47,414 nt of DNA, taken from assembly GCA_002362385.1 (NCBI GenBank), contig DEUB01000037.1, positions 1 through 47,414 of the forward strand. Reading direction: 5' to 3'. The notes below the pieces were generated by a model. That model was not told the origin of the DNA, made no database searches, and saw only the letters and a program-made list of their open reading frames with translations. Made by a program: the position numbers and the translations under genes. The stretch comes from Lachnospiraceae bacterium UBA3273 (GTDB taxonomy: Bacteria > Bacillota > Clostridia > Lachnospirales > Lachnospiraceae). Position 1 is the first letter of the stretch. Each line of letters starts with the position of its first letter. Shown piece after piece: positions 24,491-33,417 of the stretch.

Positions 24491-25485
24491 AAATCAATAT
24501 CTATTATGGCGGGCGCGGACTGCTGGACGATCCTTCATTGTTTGTAGTGAACAAAATGCAGGAGGTTTTAGAGGAATTAAATGTTACGGTAGAACGCTTT
24601 ATGCTGGTTGAAATGAAAAATAATATTACCATGCTGCCCCAGACTTTAAAGGATGCAGACGGCATTATCCTGGCGACTACGGTGGAATGGTATGGGATCG
24701 GCGGGTATCTGCAGACGTTTCTGGACTCCTGCTGGCTTTACGGAGACAAGGAGAAGATCAGCAGCATCTACATGTGCCCCATAGTTATGAGCACCACCTA
24801 CGGGGAGAGAGATGCCAAGCTGAATTTGTCCATAGCCTGGGAAATTCTGGGGGGTAAGCCCTGCAGCGGGATCTGCGGTTATATTCCCGATACGTCCATG
24901 CTGGAGACCAACAAAAAGTATCTGGAGATCATAGAGAAGAAAGCGGAAAATGTATATCGTACCATCAATCAGAAGGTGGCCTGTCTTCCGGCAAGTAATC
25001 AGGCCGTTAACCAGAAGGTGGCTGTTAATAAAAATATTAATCTGACGCCCCAGGAATCGGAGCAGTTGTCCCAGTATGTATCCGACGAGTCCTATGTTCA
25101 GACACAGAAAGAGGATATCAGGGAACTGGCCAGCTATTTTCAAGGGCAGCTGGACCGGGATGAGAATGAGGAAGAGAAGCTGCTGGAAGCCTTCCGCAAA
25201 CACTTTAAACCCCAGAACGGTTGTAAAGTAACTTATAAGGTAGTGCTGGAGGGAAGAAAAAAGCCTCTGATGCTTTGGGTTCATAATGCGGAATTGAAGT
25301 GCAGCTTTGCAGATAATCAGGACGGAGACGTTTTGATCAGTACGGATATGGATACTTTAACGGAGATCACCCGTGGAAGAATGACATTCCAGAGAGCATT
25401 TATGAGCGTGGGAAGCATGAAGGTCAAAGGAGATTTCAAATTATTGAGGATGCTGGATCAATTATTTGTTTTTATGGAGGGATAA
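24487..25485 (+). CDS. Flavodoxin-like/NAD(P)H-dependent reductase fused to SCP2-like domain
   Basis: Residues ~1-165 have a flavodoxin-like fold of the NADPH-dependent FMN reductase group (A-D-G-I-I-L-A-T-T-V-E-W-Y-G-I-G-G-Y-L-Q as the phosphate/flavin loop region, then M-C-P-I-V-M-S-T-T-Y-G). A ~60-residue linker leads to a C-terminal SCP2-like lipid-binding fold (Y-K-V-V-L-E-G-R-K-K-P-L, D-G-D-V-L-I-S-T-D-M-D-T-L-T-E-I, M-K-V-K-G-D). The combination suggests reduction of a hydrophobic substrate held by the SCP2 part. The substrate is unknown. It is coupled to the rhomboid gene and 3 bp from the HIT gene. Confidence 0.75.
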   Translation: MKINIYYGGRGLLDDPSLFVVNKMQEVLEELNVTVERFMLVEMKNNITMLPQTLKDADGIILATTVEWYGIGGYLQTFLDSCWLYGDKEKISSIYMCPIVMSTTYGERDAKLNLSIAWEILGGKPCSGICGYIPDTSMLETNKKYLEIIEKKAENVYRTINQKVACLPASNQAVNQKVAVNKNINLTPQESEQLSQYVSDESYVQTQKEDIRELASYFQGQLDRDENEEEKLLEAFRKHFKPQNGCKVTYKVVLEGRKKPLMLWVHNAELKCSFADNQDGDVLISTDMDTLTEITRGRMTFQRAFMSVGSMKVKGDFKLLRMLDQLFVFMEG

Positions 25486-25488
25486 AGA

Positions 25489-25902
25489 ATGAAAAAAGAT
25501 AATTGCATTTTTTGCAAAATAGCAAACGGCGAAATTCCGTCCACCTCAATCTACGAGGATGATTATTTTAAGGTTATTCTGGATCTGGGGCCGGCTACAA
25601 AAGGCCATGCTCTGATATTGCCCAAGGATCATGCGGCCGATCTATTCGAGCTTCCGGAAGATACGGCGGCAAAGGCAATGGTACTGGCCAAAAAGCTGGG
25701 AAAGCAGATGGTAGAGAATTTAAAAGCGGATGGAATGAATCTTGTGCAGAACAACGGAGAGGCTGCAGGCCAGACGGTACAGCATTTTCATTTGCACCTG
25801 ATTCCCAGATATAAGGATGATAACCAGCATATTTTGTGGAATCCGGGAGAAGTTTCCAAAGAAGAAATGGAAGAGATAAAAAATACAATACAGCAGAAAT
25901 AA
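25489..25902 (+). CDS. HIT family nucleotide hydrolase/transferase
   Basis: Histidine-triad protein acting on nucleoside phosphoramidates or dinucleotides. The triad Q-H99-F-H101-L-H103-L-I-P-R is intact. The N-terminal D-N-C-I-F-C-K-I-A-N-G-E-I-P-S with C-x-x-C is typical of the Hit/HinT group in Firmicutes. It is 137 residues long and follows the preceding stop by 3 bp with GGAGG overlapping that gene's end. Confidence 0.94.
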   Translation: MKKDNCIFCKIANGEIPSTSIYEDDYFKVILDLGPATKGHALILPKDHAADLFELPEDTAAKAMVLAKKLGKQMVENLKADGMNLVQNNGEAAGQTVQHFHLHLIPRYKDDNQHILWNPGEVSKEEMEEIKNTIQQK

Positions 25903-25920
25903 CAAGGGAGAAACTTAAAG

Positions 25921-26298
25921 ATGCAGGAATCAGGAGAAAACTATTTAAAGACGATATACTTATTACAAAACGAGGGAAGCACTGTCCATTCCGTTGATGT
26001 GGCAAGGGCATTAAATTTTTCAAAACCCAGCGTAAGCCGGGCTATGGGGCTTTTGAAGGGCAGAAAATACATAGAGATCGCAAAAAACGGAGAGATAACA
26101 TTAACCGGGGCAGGTAAGAAAAAAGCAAAAGATATTGTGGATAAACAGGAAGCGCTTACAAGGTTTTTTATGATGACAGCCGATGTGCCGGAGGAAGCTG
26201 CAGCACGTGAGGCCTGCAAAATGGAGCATTTCATTCAGGATGAAACCTATAGGGGAATTTGTAATTTTATGAAACAGGTTGATGAGTACCAGGAATAA
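25921..26298 (+). CDS. DtxR/MntR-type metal-dependent transcriptional regulator
   Basis: Winged-helix repressor of the DtxR group, which senses Fe2+ or Mn2+. The N-terminal E-N-Y-L-K-T-I-Y-L-L and H-T-H region V-D-V-A-R-A-L-N-F-S-K-P-S-V-S-R-A are diagnostic. The dimerisation/metal part includes C-K-M-E-H-F-I. Length 125 means no SH3-like third domain, like MntR. The MntP-like gene 5 kb downstream is a conceivable target, but I found no shared operator. Confidence 0.88.
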   Translation: MQESGENYLKTIYLLQNEGSTVHSVDVARALNFSKPSVSRAMGLLKGRKYIEIAKNGEITLTGAGKKKAKDIVDKQEALTRFFMMTADVPEEAAAREACKMEHFIQDETYRGICNFMKQVDEYQE

Positions 26299-26325
26299 AC
26301 AGAATAACCGGTATGGAGTGATAGG

Positions 26326-26895
26326 ATGAACACAAAAACCGATATTGACAGACTTCTGATGGATAGTTTTAAAAAGCTTGTGCTGAAGGTACCGGTAGAA
26401 AAAATAACAATTAAAGAAATTACCGATGAGGCAGGAGTGATCAGGCCTACCTTTTATAATCATTTTCAGGATAAGTATGAGGTAATTGAGAGGATCGTAA
26501 AAGAAGAAATTCTGGCGCCGGTTAAACCGTTATTGGATAACGGTATGATTCAGGAAGCTGTTTTTCTGATTGCTACTAATATTCTGAAGGAAAAGGAATT
26601 TTATTGCAAGCTTTCAGACATGGAGGGACAGAATTCCTTTGCGTCCATTGTGAAAAACAGCGTTCGTCAGATGATTTTGGGCTTTATAACGGAAAAGGTC
26701 GGAAATAAGAGATTTAAAAACGCATGGCTGACGCCCCAAAGGGTTGCGGATTATTATTCCCAGTCCATGAGCTTTGTGGTATTGGAGTGGATCGGATCGG
26801 GAATGCCGATACCGCCGGCGGAGGTATCGGAAATATATCATTATATCCTGACCAGGTCTATGGAGGATATTTTACAGGAGTTGGAAGAGGCATAA
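26326..26895 (+). CDS. TetR/AcrR family regulator
   Basis: N-terminal TetR DNA-binding domain: I-T-I-K-E-I-T-D-E-A-G-V-I-R-P-T-F-Y-N-H-F-Q-D-K-Y-E. The C-terminal ligand domain contains W-I-G-S-G-M-P-I-P-P, as in the DhaS-like/TetR_C_8 group. At 189 residues it is complete. It precedes the MMPL exporter, which makes it the likely local repressor. An inverted repeat ACAAAT-N6-ATTTGT (26959-26976) lies between the two genes. Confidence 0.9.
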   Translation: MNTKTDIDRLLMDSFKKLVLKVPVEKITIKEITDEAGVIRPTFYNHFQDKYEVIERIVKEEILAPVKPLLDNGMIQEAVFLIATNILKEKEFYCKLSDMEGQNSFASIVKNSVRQMILGFITEKVGNKRFKNAWLTPQRVADYYSQSMSFVVLEWIGSGMPIPPAEVSEIYHYILTRSMEDILQELEEA

Positions 26896-26958
26896 ATAAT
26901 ATATATTACCCTGTCAATTTCATAAAGATAATTTTTTAAAAGTGTTTTACCAAAATAT

Positions 26959-26976
26959 ACAAATAAACCGATTTGT
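26959..26976. repeat. Operator-like inverted repeat upstream of MMPL gene
   Basis: ACAAAT-AAACCG-ATTTGT, with AAAAT and ATTTT flanks extending the symmetry. It lies after the TetR-type gene and 100 bp before the exporter gene. It could be the TetR operator. Confidence 0.4.
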
Positions 26977-26995
26977 CATTTTAAGATTAACAGCG

Positions 26996-27034
26996 AAAAG
27001 GGATTGGATATTCAAATATCCGGTCTCTTTTTTT
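26996..27034 (+). terminator. Terminator/attenuator between tetR-type gene and MMPL gene
   Basis: A 16-bp stem with G-U pairs, whose inner part is GGATAT-TCAA-ATATCC, is followed by a T-run ending at 27034. It separates the regulator from the exporter, or attenuates a transcript begun near the ACAAAT repeat. No convincing exporter promoter is visible downstream of it. Confidence 0.75.
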
Positions 27035-27077
27035 ATACTTTCTATCAGAAAAAAGAAAAAGAAAAGAGTTGAGGACT

Positions 27078-29168
27078 ATGAAAAAATTCGGAGAATGGAT
27101 CGTAAAGTGCAGAGTGTTGATCTTTATTGCTTCGCTTTTACTTTTGATCCCTTCTGCAATGGGGTATTTTAATACCCGGGTCAATTACGACATTTTATCC
27201 TACCTGCCCAAAGATATTGAGACTATGGAAGGACAGGATATTCTGGAAAAGGAGTTCGGGACAGGAGCCTTTTCCATGGTCGTGGTAGAGGGAATGCCCT
27301 ACAAGGATGTGGCGGCCCTTAAAGAAAAAATGGAAGGAGTCGGGCATGTCAAAAAGATAATCTGGTATGATTCGGTGGCAGACTTATCCGTTCCTGTGGA
27401 ACTGCTCCCGAATGAGCTTTCAGAGGTCTTTAATCATGAAGACGCAACGATGATGGCGGTTTTATTTGACACTACCATGTCGGCGGACGAGACCATGGAC
27501 GCCATAGAAGAGCTTCGAAGGATTACCGGAGAAAGCTGCTTTATCAGCGGAATGTCGGCGGTGGTAACGGATACAAAAAATCTGTCAAATAAGGAAACGC
27601 CCATTTACGTGCTGATCGCGGTGATCCTCTCGGTAATTGTCCTTTCCCTGACAATGGATTCCTACATTATTCCCATATTCTTTCTGTTGAGTATCGGAAT
27701 GGCTATTGTATACAATCTGGGAACCAATGTGTTTTTAGGGGAAATATCCTATGTGACCCAGGCTTTGGCGGCGGTCCTGCAGTTAGGAGTTACCATGGAT
27801 TACTCCATCTTCCTGTGGCACAGCTATCAGGAAAATAAAGCGAACTGTACCGATAAAAATAAAGCCATGGCAGAGGCGATCGCAGCCACATTCTCATCGG
27901 TGGTCGGAAGCTCTATCACGACGATAGCAGGCTTCATTGCCCTGTGCTTTATGAGCTTTACCCTGGGGCTTGATCTGGGGATCGTCATGGCAAAGGGCGT
28001 GGTATTCGGAGTGATCGGATGTATAACCATCCTGCCTTCCATGATCATGATCTTTGACAAGGCCATCGAAAAAACAAAACATAAGCCCTTTATTCCCCAG
28101 CTTCGGATCTCAAAGTTTGTGGTAAAACACTATGTCATTATTTTAATCGCTTTTGCCCTGCTGTGGATACCCGCAGTTATCGGATATCGGGGAACGGATG
28201 TCTATTATAATCTGGATTCCACCCTTCCGGAGGAACTGCCCAGCATCACGGCCAATAATAAATTAAATGACGAATTTAACATGAATACAACCCATATTGT
28301 TTTAGCGGACAGCGGACTGAGCGCCAAAGACCTGAAGGCTATGATAGACGAAATGAAGAGCATCGACGGAGTGAAAGCGGTTTTGGGAAAATCATCCGTT
28401 TTAGGGCCTGCTTTTCCTGAGGATATGATTCCGGAGGACTATCTGGAAATGATCGAGGATGAGAACTGGCAGATGATGATGATAACCTCGGAATACAAGG
28501 TGGCTTCAGATGAGGTCAACAGGCAATGCGATGAATTAAACGCCGTCATAAAAAAGTATGACCCCAAGGGAATGCTGATAGGTGAAGCGCCCTGTACAAA
28601 GGATCTGATTACCATTACAAACAAGGATTTTAATGTGGTAAGCGCAGTTTCCATAGGCGTTATCTTTGTCATCATCCTGTGCGTGTTTAAATCGGTTTCT
28701 TTGCCTGTTTTACTGGTTCTGACTATTGAATTTGCGATCTTTGTAAATATGGGCATTCCTTATTACACAGGAACCGTTATACCGTTTATCGCTTCCATTG
28801 TGATCGGGACCATTCAATTGGGTTCCACCGTGGATTATGCAATTTTGATGACTACCCGCTATAAGAGGGAACGGGCGGCAGGCGCAGACAAAAAGGATGC
28901 GGTATTTACAGCCCATCAGGCAAGCGTTCAATCAATCGTCGTCAGCGCCTTGAGCTTCTTTGCTGCAACCTTTGGCGTCGGAATGTATTCCGATATTGAC
29001 ATGATCAGTTCTTTATGCAACCTGATGGCAAGAGGCGCATTGATCAGCATGGTTACCGTATTGCTGGTACTTCCCTCGCTGTTCATGGTATTTGATAAAG
29101 TGATCTGCGTTACCAGTTATCATTTCCTGGAACGTAAAAATAAAAAATTAGTGGAGGAATTAGTATGA
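27078..29168 (+). CDS. MMPL/RND-type efflux permease
   Basis: Integral membrane exporter with the MMPL fold: two repeats, each of one membrane segment, a large outer loop and five further segments. N-terminal T-R-V-N-Y-D-I-L-S-Y-L-P-K-D (here N-T-R-V-N-Y-D) and the internal pairs M-D-Y-S-I-F-L-W and V-D-Y-A-I-L-M-T carry the proton-relay Asp-Tyr motif in both halves. Start ATG 27078 has GAGG 4 nt upstream (an in-frame TTG lies at 27069), giving 696 residues. It overlaps the next gene as ATGA. Likely exports a lipid-like or amphipathic compound. Repressor candidate is the upstream TetR. Confidence 0.9.
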   Translation: MKKFGEWIVKCRVLIFIASLLLLIPSAMGYFNTRVNYDILSYLPKDIETMEGQDILEKEFGTGAFSMVVVEGMPYKDVAALKEKMEGVGHVKKIIWYDSVADLSVPVELLPNELSEVFNHEDATMMAVLFDTTMSADETMDAIEELRRITGESCFISGMSAVVTDTKNLSNKETPIYVLIAVILSVIVLSLTMDSYIIPIFFLLSIGMAIVYNLGTNVFLGEISYVTQALAAVLQLGVTMDYSIFLWHSYQENKANCTDKNKAMAEAIAATFSSVVGSSITTIAGFIALCFMSFTLGLDLGIVMAKGVVFGVIGCITILPSMIMIFDKAIEKTKHKPFIPQLRISKFVVKHYVIILIAFALLWIPAVIGYRGTDVYYNLDSTLPEELPSITANNKLNDEFNMNTTHIVLADSGLSAKDLKAMIDEMKSIDGVKAVLGKSSVLGPAFPEDMIPEDYLEMIEDENWQMMMITSEYKVASDEVNRQCDELNAVIKKYDPKGMLIGEAPCTKDLITITNKDFNVVSAVSIGVIFVIILCVFKSVSLPVLLVLTIEFAIFVNMGIPYYTGTVIPFIASIVIGTIQLGSTVDYAILMTTRYKRERAAGADKKDAVFTAHQASVQSIVVSALSFFAATFGVGMYSDIDMISSLCNLMARGALISMVTVLLVLPSLFMVFDKVICVTSYHFLERKNKKLVEELV

Positions 29169-31174
29169 AAAAACCTGAATTTATAAAAGTATTTCGTATG
29201 GAAAAGAATGTAAAAAGGGATAAACTGGTCAGTGGAAAAAATGTAAGGCGGACAGCCTGTCTGGGACTGGCACTGGCAGTATTTGTTACGGCGGCGAACG
29301 CTCATACGGTTTTGGCCACTGCTGAAGAAGAATATACGGAGTCCGAAGAAAACCTCCTGACTGAGGTCGTTATGAATGAAACGGGAGAAAGCGCAAAAGA
29401 CGCCGACAAGGAAGAGACCGTGTACCTGATCACAGATGCTTCCGGAAATGTGGAGGAGACCATTGTAAGCGAGTGGCTTAAAAACAGGGACGGAGCGTCT
29501 GCCATGAACGATGCCACGGACCTTACGGATATTGAGAACGTAAAAGGGGAAGAGACCTATACACAGGGAAGCAACGGCTCCATTACGTGGAATGCCGCAG
29601 GCTCGGATATTTATTATCAGGGAGTGACGGGGAAACAGGCGCCCATTGATGTAAAAATTACCTACTATCTGGAGGGACAGGAGATCTCGCCGGAGAGTCT
29701 GGCCGGAAAAAGCGGTAAAGTAACCATCCGGATGGATTACGAAAACCGGTTAAAGGAAACCATAACGGTAAATGAAGAGGAAGAAGAGATTTATGTGCCT
29801 TTTACGGTAATCAGCGGCATGATTCTTCCCGTAGACAGATTTACCAATATTAAAGTCACAAACGGAAAAATGGTTTCCGACGGAAATCACAATATTGTAG
29901 TAGGGGTAGCAATGCCCGGCTTAAAGGAAAGCATCGATCCTGAAGGGAAGCTTTCAGAAAAAGAAAGCAGTTTGGAAATTCCGGAATACGTAGAAGTAAC
30001 GGCGGATGTGGAAGACTTTGAACTGGATATGACTTTATCTGTTGCTATGCCGGATATCTTATCGGATTTTAAGTTTTCCGATACCATAGATCTGACAAAG
30101 CTGGAGGATTCCATGGATGAACTGGATGATGCGGCAACACAGTTAGTGGATGGAACGGGAAGCTTAAAGGACGGAACGTCTACGCTGGAAAAAGGAACCG
30201 GGGATCTGCAAAACGGAATGAATTCCTTAAACAGCGGAATTTCCCAGTATGCGGCAGGGGTTTCCCAGCTGGCAGGAGGCCTGGGAGAACTGAAGGCAGG
30301 ATCGTCCGCCCTTGCAGGAGGCGCAGCACAGGTCAGCGACGGCGTGAATACTCTGGCGGCAGGTTTAAATACCTTAACGTCAGCGCTGGAAACAAATATT
30401 CAGGAACAGACGGCCAACCAGGCGGCATACCAGGCAGCAGTGGAGGCGGATAAAGCTGCAGTGGCCAATGAACTGACGGCGTATACGGGAAATGTGGCCA
30501 ATGCGGCAGCCAATGCAGCGGCTAATGCGGCAGCCCAGACAGTTATGCAGGAAATGATGGCGGCAGCTGCTGCAGGACAACAGCCCGATCAGGCGGCGAT
30601 CATGGCAGCGGTACAGGCAGCAGTGGCAAATTCGGTTCCCGGAGCGGTAGGAACGGTGTCGCCGGAAGGAGTACAAAATGCCATTGGGACATTAGCTACC
30701 GACAGCGGAAATCTCGGCGGTGCAACAGGAGCTTTAACAACTTTAACGACCATCAGCGGGCAGGCGGATTTAAGCAGGGTTCCCGAGCTGGTTAAAGGGG
30801 CGCAGGATGTTGCAAACGGTGCGGCCACACTGGATGCCGGCCTCCAGACTGCATTAAACGGTGCCAATACCTTAAACGGCTCTTCCCAGGCCTTAATGGA
30901 CGGAAGCAGCAAGCTGGTTGCAGGAACCGGGGAACTGGCAAAGGGCGTTAATGCGCTTTCAGAAGGTGCCGGGAAATTAAACGATGGCATGATCCAATTT
31001 GATGAGGACGGCATTCAGAAGCTGACCGGCGCGCTTGACGGGGATGTTTCCGCCGCTGTGGACAGGATAGACGCAGTATTTGACGCAGGAGAAAATTATT
31101 CCACATTCACGAAGCTGGCGGAAGGCCAGGAAGGGCGGGTTAAATTTATAATCCGTACAGGCAGTGTAAAGTAG
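29165..31174 (+). CDS. Exported repeat-rich partner of the MMPL permease (YhgE-like repeats)
   Basis: A 669-residue secreted protein. It has a signal peptide (basic start, then A-C-L-G-L-A-L-A-V-F-V-T-A-A-N-A), a ~280-residue beta-rich domain and, from ~residue 315, heptad-like L-x-x-G repeats (L-V-D-G-T-G-S-L-K-D-G, L-A-G-G-L-G-E-L-K-A-G, L-M-D-G-S-S-K-L). An Ala-rich insert (~400-500) interrupts the repeats. Such L-x-x-G repeats occur in YhgE/Pip-type and MmpL-associated proteins as long coiled rods. The 4-nt overlap with the permease indicates a functional pair. It probably forms an extracellular periscope-like conduit or tether. No C-terminal membrane segment or LPXTG motif is visible. 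Confidence 0.75.
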   Translation: MKKPEFIKVFRMEKNVKRDKLVSGKNVRRTACLGLALAVFVTAANAHTVLATAEEEYTESEENLLTEVVMNETGESAKDADKEETVYLITDASGNVEETIVSEWLKNRDGASAMNDATDLTDIENVKGEETYTQGSNGSITWNAAGSDIYYQGVTGKQAPIDVKITYYLEGQEISPESLAGKSGKVTIRMDYENRLKETITVNEEEEEIYVPFTVISGMILPVDRFTNIKVTNGKMVSDGNHNIVVGVAMPGLKESIDPEGKLSEKESSLEIPEYVEVTADVEDFELDMTLSVAMPDILSDFKFSDTIDLTKLEDSMDELDDAATQLVDGTGSLKDGTSTLEKGTGDLQNGMNSLNSGISQYAAGVSQLAGGLGELKAGSSALAGGAAQVSDGVNTLAAGLNTLTSALETNIQEQTANQAAYQAAVEADKAAVANELTAYTGNVANAAANAAANAAAQTVMQEMMAAAAAGQQPDQAAIMAAVQAAVANSVPGAVGTVSPEGVQNAIGTLATDSGNLGGATGALTTLTTISGQADLSRVPELVKGAQDVANGAATLDAGLQTALNGANTLNGSSQALMDGSSKLVAGTGELAKGVNALSEGAGKLNDGMIQFDEDGIQKLTGALDGDVSAAVDRIDAVFDAGENYSTFTKLAEGQEGRVKFIIRTGSVK

Positions 31175-31182
31175 GTGGTACT

Positions 31183-31755
31183 ATGGTGCTTTTCATAATA
31201 GGCATTGGCCTTGCAGTGTATTTATATGGAACGGCGGTATGTAAAGGCGCCCTTTTGGGCAATATGGATAAAAAGCAGATCAGCCTTTCTCTTGGGATCT
31301 CCGCACTCTGGCAGATCGTTGTACTGACATTGGGAAATCTGACCGCCATAGAGCTGCACGCTTTGAATATTACCAAAAGTGAATATCCCGTTAACGCTTT
31401 TGCCTGTCTTATGATATTTGGCATCATTGCCCTTCGTATGCTGATAAATGCCATAAAAAATGAACCGGTTGAGGAAAAACGGGCTGAGACAAAGGGATTT
31501 TATAAACTGGTTTTCGGAATCTGCTTAAGCCTGGGGTTTTACACCTTTCTGACAGGCTTTGCGCTGGGGCTTTTGCAGATCCCTTTATTGCAGGAGCTGC
31601 TTTTTCTGGTGGGATTGTCTGTCGTGGCGGTATTCGGGGGCTTATACGCTGGCTACCGTTTGGGATACGGACAAAGGAATACCGCTTATATCTGCGGCGG
31701 CATCTGTCTGTTTGCAGGAGACATCTTATTGTTCTTCCAGTATTTTATGTCTTGA
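31183..31755 (+). CDS. MntP-like six-span membrane protein lacking the signature aspartates
   Basis: Size (190 residues), six hydrophobic segments in a 3+3 repeat and local phrasing (C-K-G-A-L-L after segment 1; F-A-L-G-L-L-Q-I in the second half; G-G-L-Y-A-G-Y-R-L-G) match the MntP manganese exporter family. The Asp in the first helix of MntP (S-M-D-A-F) is Tyr13 here (L-A-V-Y-L-Y). The helix matching S-L-D-A-M has no acidic residue. Manganese export is therefore unlikely to be conserved. It follows the exported protein after 8 bp and probably belongs to the same operon. Confidence 0.6.
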   Translation: MVLFIIGIGLAVYLYGTAVCKGALLGNMDKKQISLSLGISALWQIVVLTLGNLTAIELHALNITKSEYPVNAFACLMIFGIIALRMLINAIKNEPVEEKRAETKGFYKLVFGICLSLGFYTFLTGFALGLLQIPLLQELLFLVGLSVVAVFGGLYAGYRLGYGQRNTAYICGGICLFAGDILLFFQYFMS

Positions 31756-31780
31756 CAAAAATAAAGATATTATTTACAAT
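31752..31780 (+). promoter_or_regulatory. tyrS T-box promoter
   Basis: TTGACA (31752-31757), 17 bp, TACAAT (31775-31780). The -35 overlaps the stop codon of the preceding gene. Transcription would start near 31787, at the beginning of the T-box leader. Confidence 0.88.
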
Positions 31781-31786
31781 TTGTTT

Positions 31787-32088
31787 AATTTCAATTATAT
31801 CTTTATAACAAAGGCAATGACAGGAACAAGTAAGATACAGGGAAACGCACAGAAAGCAGCCGGCTGATGAGAGGCGCGCGGGAAGCTCTATCCGAATACA
31901 TCCTACAGCTGCACACCGAAGATTCCGGATGGGATGAGTAGGCTGTGACGGAAGATAACCGTTAGCGTATCGGCGTATTCCTTAAGGGTGTACGTAATGA
32001 GGCAAAAAGCGCGAGCTTTTTGTAAAGACAGGTGGTAACACGGGATTTTACCCGTCCTTTCAAATATGAAAGGGCGGGTTTTTTATGT
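31787..32088 (+). promoter_or_regulatory. T-box riboswitch controlling tyrS (Tyr, UAC specifier)
   Basis: tRNA-sensing leader. Stem I carries the specifier loop G-A-A-U-A-C-A-U-C-C with UAC (31897-31899) matching tRNA-Tyr. Stem III is CAAAAAGC-GCGA-GCTTTTTG (about 32003-32022). The T-box AGG-TGGTAAC-ACGGG (32030-32044) has the 7-nt bulge starting UGGU, complementary to uncharged A-C-C-A. CCCGT-CCT (32051-32058) is shared between antiterminator and terminator. Uncharged tRNA-Tyr should allow read-through into tyrS. Confidence 0.93.
32051..32084 (+). terminator. T-box regulated terminator
   Basis: CCCGTCCTTTC pairs with GAAAGGGCGGG around AAATAT (11 bp, one G-U), followed by six T. Mutually exclusive with the antiterminator that uses 32030-32058. 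Confidence 0.93.
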
Positions 32089-32182
32089 ACACGGGTTCCC
32101 GAAGTAAAAATGCCTGCAAAGCCGACGGGCGTTTGGTACGGCGGGCAGAGAAATATGAAAAAACAGCAAAAGGAGAAGAAAA

Positions 32183-33406
32183 ATGACAGTATTTGATGAA
32201 TTAAAGGCAAGAGGTCTTTTGGCGCAGCTGACGGATGAAGAGGAAATCAAGGAGCTGGTAAACAACGGGAAGGCGGTTTTTTATATCGGTTTTGACCCTA
32301 CGGCTGACAGCCTCCATGTAGGACATTTCATGGCACTTTGCCTGATGAAGAGGCTGCAGATGGCCGGGAATAAGCCTATTGCCCTGATAGGAGGCGGAAC
32401 GGCCATGATCGGCGATCCTTCCGGCAGAAGCGATATGCGTAATATGATGACGACGGAAACCATTGACCACAATTGCGAGTGCTTTAAAAAGCAGATGAGT
32501 AAATTCATTGATTTTTCCGATGGAAAAGCCTTGATGGTAAATAATGCGGAATGGCTCAGGGATTTAAACTATATTGAATTTATCAGAGATATCGGCGCCC
32601 ACTTTTCCGTAAACCGTATGCTGACGGCGGAATGCTACAAACAGAGGATGGAGAAGGGCTTAAGCTTTCTGGAATTTAACTACATGATCATGCAGAGCTA
32701 TGATTTCCTTTCCCTTTATGAAAGATACGGATGCAATATGCAGTTCGGGGGAGACGACCAGTGGAGCAATATGTTGGGCGGTACGGAGCTGATCCGCCGG
32801 AAGTTAGGGAAAGACGCTTATGCCATGACCATTACCCTGTTACTGAATTCCGAAGGAAAGAAAATGGGAAAGACACAGAAGGGCGCAGTATGGCTTGATC
32901 CCGAAAAGACTTCTCCTTTTGAGTTTTATCAGTATTGGAGAAACGTAGGGGATGCGGACGTATTAAAATGTATCCGCATGCTTACCTTCCTTCCTATGGA
33001 GGAAATCGAGAAAATGGATTCCTGGGAAGGCAGCCAGTTGAATACTGCAAAAGAAATCCTGGCATTTGAACTGACGAAAATGATCCATGGCGAAGAAGAA
33101 GCGGTAAAGGCCCAGGAATCTGCAAGAGCATTGTTTACAAGCGGAAATGCGGCCGATATGCCCACAGCCGTTTTAAGCGGGGAAGATTTTAAGGAGGATT
33201 CCATTGATATTTTATCCATTCTTGTAAAATCCGGTCTGGTTCCTACCAGAAATGAGGGCAGAAGAGCCGTAGAACAGGGCGGCGTCAGCGTTGACGGAGA
33301 AAAGATCGGGGATATCAAAACGGTTTTTACAAAAGACCAGTTAAAGGGCGAAGGCCTTGTAGTAAAACGCGGTAAGAAAAATTTCCGTAAAGTCGTTGTA
33401 GAATAG
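32183..33406 (+). CDS. tyrS: Tyrosyl-tRNA synthetase
   Basis: Class I aminoacyl-tRNA synthetase charging tRNA-Tyr. The HIGH motif appears as H45-V-G-H48. The KMSKS loop is K227-M-G-K-T, the variant usual in the TyrRS subgroup of Firmicutes. The Tyr-binding phrase Q-F-G-G-D-D-Q-W-S-N is present, and an S4 RNA-binding domain ends the protein (G-R-R-A-V-E-Q-G-G-V-S-V-D-G). Length 407 is normal. Expression is set by the upstream T-box. The ATG follows AAAGGAG. Confidence 0.97.
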   Translation: MTVFDELKARGLLAQLTDEEEIKELVNNGKAVFYIGFDPTADSLHVGHFMALCLMKRLQMAGNKPIALIGGGTAMIGDPSGRSDMRNMMTTETIDHNCECFKKQMSKFIDFSDGKALMVNNAEWLRDLNYIEFIRDIGAHFSVNRMLTAECYKQRMEKGLSFLEFNYMIMQSYDFLSLYERYGCNMQFGGDDQWSNMLGGTELIRRKLGKDAYAMTITLLLNSEGKKMGKTQKGAVWLDPEKTSPFEFYQYWRNVGDADVLKCIRMLTFLPMEEIEKMDSWEGSQLNTAKEILAFELTKMIHGEEEAVKAQESARALFTSGNAADMPTAVLSGEDFKEDSIDILSILVKSGLVPTRNEGRRAVEQGGVSVDGEKIGDIKTVFTKDQLKGEGLVVKRGKKNFRKVVVE

Positions 33407-33417
33407 GAAGTGATTTT

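Noticed and set aside
30380..31014. Long minus-strand ORFs opposite the L-x-x-G repeat protein
   Set aside because: They are created by the Ala/Gly-rich codon pattern of the sense gene and lack ribosome sites.
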